Assembly (NCBI GenBank): GCA_002495225.1
Contig: DAEF01000194.1
Span: 189-8,076, forward strand
DNA: 7,888 nt
Direction of reading: 5' to 3'
From: Methanoregulaceae archaeon UBA288
Lineage (GTDB): Archaea > Halobacteriota > Methanomicrobia > Methanomicrobiales > Methanospirillaceae
The notes beneath the pieces were generated by a model. It saw only the letters and a list, made by a program, of their open reading frames with translations. It was not told where the DNA came from and made no database searches. The number at the start of each line of letters is the position of its first letter. The stretch's first letter is position 1. The position numbers and the translations under genes were made by a program. Positions 1 through 4,385 of this stretch are shown one piece after another.

Positions 1-217
1 GGATCAGGAGGGGGAAGAGCGTCTCTTCGTGGTCGCGGTCGAGGAGTTCGCGGAGGAGCCCGTAGGTCCGCTTCCGGATCCCGAACCCGAACGGGTACCA
101 GACGTAAAGTCCCTTGACCGGGTAGCGGACGTCCATGATCTCGGCCCGCCAGAGGACCTCGTTGTACCACTCGGAGAAGTCGGTCCGGGCCGGCAGGGCC
201 CACGTGTCGTCGTCCAT
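1..217 (-). CDS. proS: Prolyl-tRNA synthetase, N-terminal part (cut by window edge)
   Basis: This would charge tRNA-Pro with proline in the cytoplasm as a class II aminoacyl-tRNA synthetase. Only the first 72 codons are in the window; the gene runs off the left edge. The visible residues match the archaeal/eukaryotic-type ProS N-terminus: a segment with FSEWYNEVLWRAEI (about residues 14-27), then RYPVKGLYVWYPFG (about 32-45), then a conserved HEETLFPLLI stretch at the edge. Archaeal ProS is normally around 480 residues. The ATG at 217 is chosen because an AGAGGTT Shine-Dalgarno (226-232) sits about 9 bases upstream. That site overlaps the stop codon of the SpoIIM-family gene, and the gap between the genes is 13 bp, so this is probably the third gene of the DUF63-SpoIIM operon and translationally coupled. 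The identity is very likely although the catalytic motifs lie outside the window. Confidence 0.93.
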   Translation of the reverse strand, partial: MDDDTWALPARTDFSEWYNEVLWRAEIMDVRYPVKGLYVWYPFGFGIRKRTYGLLRELLDRDHEETLFPLLI

Positions 218-225
218 CAGAAACG

Positions 226-232
226 AACCTCT
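226..232 (-). promoter_or_regulatory. Shine-Dalgarno site of proS
   Basis: The minus strand reads AGAGGTT here, about 9 bases before the proS ATG. It overlaps the TAG stop of the upstream SpoIIM-family gene (231-233). It supports the ATG at 217 as the start and suggests translational coupling. Confidence 0.6.
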
Positions 233-800
233 ATGACATCAATTGTATGATATGCGGCGTAATAAACGCCTCGACGGCGGCCGCAACAGCGACGAACGGC
301 ACCACGTACCGGACGAAGCGCCGGCCTTGCCCGCGGGCCTCGCCCGCCGCGTCCCCCTCCCCCTGGAGGAGCTCGCGGCCGAGGGCCTCGGCGAGAAGGA
401 GCCCGAGCCCGGCCGAGACGAGAAAGGCCGGTATCTCGAGGACGCCGTGGGGCAGGATCGCGGCCAGGACGAACGTCGTCCCCACGTCGCCCCGGATGGT
501 CTCGAGGACCCCGCCGATCACGAGCCCGTTCGAGGCGAGGACCAGCAGGGGCAGGACGCCGAAGGTCGCGCCCCCGACGAAGAGCGCGATGCAGGCGACC
601 AGGTTGTTCAGGAAGATCTTGAGGAAGAGGATCCAGGACTGGTCCGAGAGGATCTCGCCTGCGACCTGGTCTCGGAAGCTGGCCAGGAGCTCCTGGCCGA
701 AGGCAGGGTCCTGCCGGACGGCGAGTACCCCGCCGACAAGGGCGAGCGCGAAGAGGACGGTCGCGAAGAGTGTCGACCGCGAGAGCCGGCCGTCAAACAT
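231..800 (-). CDS. SpoIIM-family (stage II sporulation protein M / DUF95) integral membrane protein
   Basis: A 189-residue membrane protein of the SpoIIM family. In sporulating bacteria SpoIIM acts in engulfment, but archaea do not sporulate and the archaeal role is unknown. Hydrophobic segments are seen at about residues 10-28, 58-79, 81-99, 108-137 and 163-182. Family-like sequences are FLNNLVACIALFVGG (63-77) and the PHGVLEIPAF stretch (117-126), with polar His and Glu inside the membrane region. A charged, Gly/Glu/Arg-rich loop (about 141-161) precedes the last helix. The ATG at 800 overlaps the end of the DUF63 gene by 8 bp, so its expression probably depends on that gene; no strong Shine-Dalgarno is seen. 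proS starts 13 bp downstream. Family assignment is good; function is unknown. Confidence 0.85.
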   Translation of the reverse strand: MFDGRLSRSTLFATVLFALALVGGVLAVRQDPAFGQELLASFRDQVAGEILSDQSWILFLKIFLNNLVACIALFVGGATFGVLPLLVLASNGLVIGGVLETIRGDVGTTFVLAAILPHGVLEIPAFLVSAGLGLLLAEALGRELLQGEGDAAGEARGQGRRFVRYVVPFVAVAAAVEAFITPHIIQLMS

Positions 801-1629
801 AGAGCAACATCCGCACCATGTCGCGTATGCCGGGCGCGAGCCCGACCACGATCATGGCGAGCACGATCAGGTGCCAGAACGAGGTGGCCGACTCCTCGCG
901 GCGGTAGAGTTCGAGGATGTAGATCCCCGGGATCAGGACCAGCAGCTTAAGCGGAAACATCGCGAAGCCCGTCCCGGTCGCCGCGATCAGGGACGAGCCG
1001 ACCACGTGCTGCTCGACGTAGCCGAGCGGGTGGAGGTCGATCCCGTACGAGGTGGCCGAGGCGTCGAGCATGTGACCAAAGATCAGCACCTGGTAGACGC
1101 GGTCGGACGCGTACTCCCAGCCGAACCCGTGGCGGAGCAGCGCCCAGAGCGCCAGGCCCGTCACCGTCGCGAGGCCCAGGATGGCGGCCGGAACCGCGAG
1201 GTCGATCGTGGTTACAGTCACGCCGTGCCAGAGGAGCAGCACGAGAACGACCGCGGCCGAGACCAGGCCGACCATGCCGTAGACCCGGACCCCGCCTTCG
1301 CCACGGAGGCGGTGGCAGAGGTAGAGCACGACCACCGCGTAGAAGAAGATCACGAAGAAGATCAGCGGTGTGATCAGGAGATACCGCCAGGGCGCCGCGA
1401 GCATGCCCGCGTCCTCGACCACGCGGGCGAGCCCGCCGAAGACGACCCACGGCAGGGTCGCGAAGAGGAGCTGCCGGTCAAAGGCGAGCCCCGTCCGCTG
1501 CATCCACCGGTAGATCAGGAAGACCGCGACGATCAGGATGAGGGCGTACGTCAGGGTATCGACGAGGGTGTAGGCCCCCCCGCCCTCAATTGGATCTATA
1601 TAATATTTGTAGATGAACTCCCTGATCAT
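793..1629 (-). CDS. DUF63 family multi-pass membrane protein
   Basis: A 278-residue polytopic membrane protein matching the archaeal DUF63 family, which has no established function. About seven hydrophobic segments are visible (roughly residues 23-40, 55-72, 84-104, 116-134, 143-165, 208-241 counted as one or two, and 251-267). Recognisable conserved sequences are an N-terminal IYKYYIDPI (6-14), GGLARVVED (65-73), GHMLDASATSYGID (185-198), YVEQH (204-208) and GIRDMVR (267-273). The polar residues H186, D189, E206 and H208 lie close together at the ends of hydrophobic stretches. The ATG at 1629 is chosen because the IYKYYIDPI element needs this N-terminus and a TATA-like GTTTATTTC lies about 28 bp upstream, suggesting a leaderless mRNA. 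It is the first gene of an operon with the SpoIIM-family gene (8-bp overlap) and proS, and is divergent from egsA. Confidence 0.87.
   Translation of the reverse strand: MIREFIYKYYIDPIEGGGAYTLVDTLTYALILIVAVFLIYRWMQRTGLAFDRQLLFATLPWVVFGGLARVVEDAGMLAAPWRYLLITPLIFFVIFFYAVVVLYLCHRLRGEGGVRVYGMVGLVSAAVVLVLLLWHGVTVTTIDLAVPAAILGLATVTGLALWALLRHGFGWEYASDRVYQVLIFGHMLDASATSYGIDLHPLGYVEQHVVGSSLIAATGTGFAMFPLKLLVLIPGIYILELYRREESATSFWHLIVLAMIVVGLAPGIRDMVRMLLYV
1597..1608 (+). promoter_or_regulatory. TATA box of the egsA-UPF0179 operon, inside the DUF63 gene
   Basis: TATATAATATTT stands out as an AT-rich island in a GC-rich region. Its TATATAAT core is centred about 31 bp before the ATG at 1632. Archaeal TATA boxes usually lie 25-30 bp before transcription start, so transcripts would begin at or just before that ATG and be leaderless. 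On the other strand the same bases encode part of the conserved N-terminus of the DUF63 protein. Confidence 0.6.
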
Positions 1630-1637
1630 TCATGATC
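1624..1637. repeat. Perfect palindrome GATCAT-TC-ATGATC spanning both divergent start codons
   Basis: Two exact 6-bp arms are separated by 2 bp. The right arm begins with the ATG at 1632 (egsA) and the left arm holds the ATG at 1629 (DUF63), so both genes begin ATGATC. It is centred between the two TATA-like boxes, where both transcription starts are expected. It may be an operator or a chance result of the shared Met-Ile start. Confidence 0.5.
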
Positions 1638-2726
1638 GTAATGAGCGCAGACGAAATAAACATACTCAAAAACGGGGGCTTCGACAAATCGAAGTGGATG
1701 CAGCTCCCCCGCGACGTGGTGATCGGCCACCGCGTGCTCGAGCAGCTCCCCGCCGTCTGCGCCGATCTCGGGTTCGGACGAAGGCTCCTGCTCGTGTCGG
1801 GCCGGACGACGATGACGGTCGCCGGGACCCGGGCCCGGGAGCTCCTGGAGCCGGACTACGAGGTCGCCGTTCACCTGGTCGAGGGCTGCACGCCCGAGGA
1901 GTGCCGGCGGACCGAGGCGGCGGCACGGGCGGTCGGCGCCGATCTCCTGGTCGCGGTAGGGGGGGGGCGGGTGATCGATACCGCGAAGATCGCGAGCTAC
2001 AACATCGACCGGCAGTTCGTCTCGGTCCCGACCGCCGCGTCCCACGACGGGATAGCGTCGGCCCGCGCCTCCGTCGCCGAGCCCGGGGGGGCTGCCTCGC
2101 TCCACGCCCATCCCCCTATCGCGGTTGTGGCCGACACGGGCCTGATCGCCGCCGCCCCGCACCGGCTGCTCGCCGCCGGGTGCGCCGATATCCTGGCGAA
2201 CTCCACCGCGGTCCTCGACTGGCAGCTCTCGCACCGGCTCCGCTCGGAACCGGTCAGCGAGTACGCGGCCACACTCGCCCTGGTGACGGCCGAGATCCTG
2301 ATGAGGAACGCGGACGCGATCCGGCCGCACCAGGAGGCCTCGGCCTGGATGGTGATCAAGGCCCTCGTCTCGTCGGGGGTCGCGATGGCGATAGCGGGTT
2401 CGTCCCGCCCGGGCTCGGGCGGCGAGCACAAGTTCGCCCACGCGCTCGAGCGGCTCGCCCCGGGCCGGGCCCTCCACGGCGAGGCCTGCGGCGTCGGGAC
2501 GATCGTCTGCATGTACCTCCACGGCGGGGACTGGCGCTCCATCCGCACGGCGCTCCGGCAGATCGGGGCCCCGACCACGCCTGCCGAGCTCGGGGTCGAC
2601 GACGAGGTCGCGGTCGAAGCGCTCAAGATGGCAAAGACTATCCGCCCCGAGCGCTTTACAATACTTGACGGCGGGCTGACGGACGAGTCCGCCCACGCTC
2701 TTATCCGGATGCTCTACGAGGAGTAG
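1632..2726 (+). CDS. egsA: sn-glycerol-1-phosphate dehydrogenase (NAD(P)-dependent)
   Basis: EgsA reduces dihydroxyacetone phosphate to sn-glycerol-1-phosphate with NAD(P)H. This sets the stereochemistry of archaeal membrane lipids, and in most archaea the enzyme is essential. The protein is 364 residues from the ATG at 1632, close to the family's usual 340-360. Numbered from the alternative ATG at 1641 (361 residues), it shows KWMQLPRDVVIGH (18-30), the nucleotide-binding glycine motif GGGRVIDTAK (107-116), SHDGIAS (134-140), and the expected zinc ligands D183 (CADILANS), H263 (GGEHKFAHALE) and H279 (ALHGEACGVG). No Shine-Dalgarno precedes either ATG. The TATA spacing favours a leaderless message starting at 1632, but 1641 is possible. 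The codons for the nucleotide-binding glycines form a run of nine G (1959-1967), yet the frame is intact. UPF0179 follows after 7 bp. Confidence 0.95.
   Translation: MIVMSADEINILKNGGFDKSKWMQLPRDVVIGHRVLEQLPAVCADLGFGRRLLLVSGRTTMTVAGTRARELLEPDYEVAVHLVEGCTPEECRRTEAAARAVGADLLVAVGGGRVIDTAKIASYNIDRQFVSVPTAASHDGIASARASVAEPGGAASLHAHPPIAVVADTGLIAAAPHRLLAAGCADILANSTAVLDWQLSHRLRSEPVSEYAATLALVTAEILMRNADAIRPHQEASAWMVIKALVSSGVAMAIAGSSRPGSGGEHKFAHALERLAPGRALHGEACGVGTIVCMYLHGGDWRSIRTALRQIGAPTTPAELGVDDEVAVEALKMAKTIRPERFTILDGGLTDESAHALIRMLYEE
1653..1661 (-). promoter_or_regulatory. Candidate TATA box of the DUF63-SpoIIM-proS operon, inside egsA
   Basis: The minus strand reads GTTTATTTC, centred about 28 bp before the DUF63 ATG at 1629. 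It is weaker than the egsA box on the other side, but it is the best AT-rich match at promoter distance. It lies within the first codons of egsA. Confidence 0.4.
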
Positions 2727-2729
2727 GTG
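2718..2729 (+). promoter_or_regulatory. Shine-Dalgarno region of the UPF0179 gene
   Basis: GAGGAG followed by AGGTG overlaps the last codons and stop of egsA, 4 to 10 bases before the ATG at 2734. It fixes the UPF0179 start and suggests coupling of the two genes. Confidence 0.55.
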
Positions 2730-2733
2730 CGCT

Positions 2734-3183
2734 ATGGTTGGAGAGAGATCCAAGATTACCCTGATCGGAACGACCCTGGCCCGGCCCGGGCTCGAGTTCG
2801 TCTACCAGGGGGCGCTCGCCGCCTGCGACAACTGCAAGGTCCGGAAGGCCTGCAACAACCTCCGGGTGGGACGCAAGTACCGCATCCTGTCGGTCCGGAA
2901 CACCCGGCACGACTGCCCGGTCCACCTGGACGGGGCCACCGCTGTCGAGTGCGTCGAGTCCCCCGTGGTCGCCCTGATCGGGGCGGACATGGCGATCGTT
3001 AACTCGCGCATCCTCTTCGAGTGCTCCTGCACGCGGACCGAGTGCAAGGCGTACGACCTCTGCCGCCCCGATGGGATCGTCGAGGGCGATCGGTACCTCG
3101 TCGGCGAGGTGCTCGGTAACCCGCCCGCCCCGTGCGAGAAGGGCCGGAGCCTGAAGCTCGTCGAGCTCCGCCCGGTCGGCTAG
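2734..3183 (+). CDS. UPF0179 family cysteine-rich protein
   Basis: A 149-residue protein of the archaeal UPF0179 family; no biochemical function is established. It has ten cysteines: C31-x2-C34-x5-C40, C61 and C73 in the middle, C97-x-C99-x4-C104-x5-C110, and C134. The sequences around them are CDNCKVRKAC, DCPVH, CSCTRTECKAYDLC and PPAPCEKGRSL. This spacing suggests metal or iron-sulfur binding, which is inference. No signal peptide or membrane segment is seen, so it is probably cytoplasmic. The ATG at 2734 is supported by GAGGAG (2718-2723) and AGGTG (2725-2729) at the end of egsA, 7 bp upstream, so the two genes are probably one transcript. Its stop codon overlaps the stop of the convergent ADP-ribosylglycohydrolase gene. 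Confidence 0.88.
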   Translation: MVGERSKITLIGTTLARPGLEFVYQGALAACDNCKVRKACNNLRVGRKYRILSVRNTRHDCPVHLDGATAVECVESPVVALIGADMAIVNSRILFECSCTRTECKAYDLCRPDGIVEGDRYLVGEVLGNPPAPCEKGRSLKLVELRPVG

Positions 3184-4061
3184 CGGGCGATCCGTACGAG
3201 ACCGTCGGCGAGCGCGACGAGCCGCCCCCGGAGCTCGAGGGGAACGAGCCATTCCCGGGGGATCGACCCGGGGCCGTACGCGGCCCCTGCCAGCGCTCCC
3301 GCGACGGCCCCGAGGGTGTCGCTGTCGCCGCCCATGTTCACTGCCGCCTCGACCGCCCCGGCGAAGCTCGTCGTGGTCATGAAGATCGTCACGGCGGCGT
3401 GAGCGAGCTCGAGCGCGTCGAGGGACGGGACGGGCGGACGGGTCCGCCACGCGCCGAGGACGGCGAGTGTCTCGGGCTCCCGGCAGTCCGCCACGGCCGC
3501 GCGGTACGCGGCCTTTCGGTCCTGCCCGCGGCAGAGCTCGCTCGCCATCCGGTTCACGAACCCCGACGCCGCGCCTGCCACCGGGTCGTAGTGCGTGAGA
3601 CGGGCCGCGGCCATGGAGACCTCCTCGACGGCGCGGCCCGCGTACACGACGCCGATCGGCGGGCCGCGCATGACCGGGCCGTTCGTCCGGCTCGCGCCGC
3701 TCTCTTCGTGGACGAGCCGTGCGGCCGTTTCGGGGATCACGCCCGCCTCGATGAGGGATAGAACCCGGGTCGAGGTCGGCCCGTAATACTCGGGGTGCTC
3801 CCGAAACCCTGCCAGAAACCGGGCGGCGAGGTCCGGGCCCGAGAACCCGCGGCACGTGACCAGCGACTCGGCGACCGCAATTGCCTGGAGGGTGTCGTCC
3901 GTCACCGCGCCGGCCGGGCGCGGGGACCGGCCGCCGGGTTCCATCCGCCGGCACCAGCGTGCGGGGCGGCCGCCGCCCTCGAACGGGGCCCCCAGGGCGT
4001 CTCCGACTGCAAGCCCGAGGAGGCAGCCCCGGGCACGTTCAGGTGCCAATATAAATACCAC
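3180..4061 (-). CDS. ADP-ribosylglycohydrolase family protein
   Basis: A 293-residue protein of the ADP-ribosylglycohydrolase (DraG/ARH) family, which removes ADP-ribose from proteins or small molecules using a dinuclear Mg or Mn centre. The family signatures are in order: RGCLLGLAVGDALGAPFEG (11-29), T54-D55-D56-T57, TNGPVMRGPPIGVVY (126-140), THYDP (156-160) and MGGDSDTLGAVAGALAGAAYG (243-263), which carries D246 and D248. All expected metal ligands are present, so it should be active; the true substrate is unknown. Length is usual. The start is uncertain: the GTG at 4061 has no Shine-Dalgarno, and homology begins at about residue 8. An in-frame TTG at 4049 is the only other early candidate. 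No ADP-ribosyltransferase or nitrogenase gene is in the window. It stands alone, with UPF0179 converging on its 3' end and UPF0058 diverging from its 5' end. Confidence 0.9.
   Translation of the reverse strand: MVFILAPERARGCLLGLAVGDALGAPFEGGGRPARWCRRMEPGGRSPRPAGAVTDDTLQAIAVAESLVTCRGFSGPDLAARFLAGFREHPEYYGPTSTRVLSLIEAGVIPETAARLVHEESGASRTNGPVMRGPPIGVVYAGRAVEEVSMAAARLTHYDPVAGAASGFVNRMASELCRGQDRKAAYRAAVADCREPETLAVLGAWRTRPPVPSLDALELAHAAVTIFMTTTSFAGAVEAAVNMGGDSDTLGAVAGALAGAAYGPGSIPREWLVPLELRGRLVALADGLVRIAR
4048..4057 (+). promoter_or_regulatory. TATA box of the UPF0058-elp3-priS-gins51 operon
   Basis: AATATAAATA is a good archaeal TATA-like element. Transcription would start about 25-30 bp downstream, near 4075-4080, leaving a leader of about 36 bases before the Shine-Dalgarno-supported GTG at 4116. 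It overlaps the first codons of the divergent ADP-ribosylglycohydrolase gene. It is nearly symmetrical, so direction is inferred from gene positions. Confidence 0.55.
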
Positions 4062-4070
4062 CCATAATTA

Positions 4071-4087
4071 TTTCTCTGAATGAGAAA
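4071..4087. repeat. Inverted repeat TTTCTC-N5-GAGAAA at the predicted transcription start
   Basis: Two exact 6-bp arms with a 5-bp centre lie just downstream of the TATA box, over the expected transcription start of the UPF0058-elp3 operon and upstream of the ADP-ribosylglycohydrolase gene. Position and symmetry fit an operator for a dimeric regulator; this is inference. Confidence 0.45.
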
Positions 4088-4102
4088 ATACTACACATCG
4101 TT

Positions 4103-4110
4103 GAGAGGTG
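4103..4110 (+). promoter_or_regulatory. Shine-Dalgarno site deciding the UPF0058 start
   Basis: GAGAGGTG lies five bases before the GTG at 4116. This good match favours that GTG over the in-frame ATG at 4080, which has no upstream Shine-Dalgarno. Confidence 0.65.
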
Positions 4111-4115
4111 GCACG

Positions 4116-4382
4116 GTGCAAAAGGAGGAGCTGCTTCATCTGCATATGCTGATGGTGCATATCAAGAAGTTTTACGAGACTACCACGGGAGAGTCGATAG
4201 AGACGTCCCGGTACGTCGGCCTCGAGGTTTCGCCTGTGCATATCCACAAGAACAAGAAGTCCCATAAAGAGGCGCTCCTGGTCCTGGGTGAGGAGATCGT
4301 GGACCGCATGCGGGACCAGAAGCGCCAGGTCTTCGACATGGCCACGGAGCCCGGGCTTAAATCGGTCGCGGTCGAACACTAG
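4116..4382 (+). CDS. UPF0058 family protein
   Basis: An 88-residue protein of the UPF0058 family found in euryarchaea; function unknown. The N-terminus (M)QKEELLHLHMLMVHIKKFYE is a likely helix rich in His and Met. It is followed by a central VSPVHIHKNKKSHKEALL segment and a C-terminal helix with LGEEIVDRMRDQ. No membrane segment or signal peptide is seen. The GTG at 4116 is chosen because the Shine-Dalgarno GAGAGGTG sits 5 bases upstream and family homology begins here. An in-frame ATG at 4080 would add 12 residues. Base composition is visibly less GC-rich than in the neighbours. The TAG stop at 4380-4382 directly abuts the elp3 start region, so the two genes are probably cotranscribed and coupled. 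Its position as leader gene of an elp3-primase-GINS operon suggests a housekeeping or regulatory role, which is inference. Confidence 0.82.
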   Translation: MQKEELLHLHMLMVHIKKFYETTTGESIETSRYVGLEVSPVHIHKNKKSHKEALLVLGEEIVDRMRDQKRQVFDMATEPGLKSVAVEH

Positions 4383-4385
4383 GTG

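Noticed and set aside
247..1635. Long plus-strand open frame (462 codons) opposite the SpoIIM-family and DUF63 genes
   Set aside because: It is low-complexity and charged with no family resemblance, while the minus-strand frames are clear membrane proteins with overlapping operon structure.
1626..2753. Minus-strand open frame (375 codons) opposite egsA
   Set aside because: It is a mirror of the GC-rich egsA codons with no domain; egsA carries all the catalytic and metal motifs.
4045..4057. Reading the TATTTATATT on the minus strand as the promoter of the ADP-ribosylglycohydrolase gene
   Set aside because: Transcription would then start inside the gene near 4025, after the first conserved residues; the element fits better as the plus-strand promoter of UPF0058.
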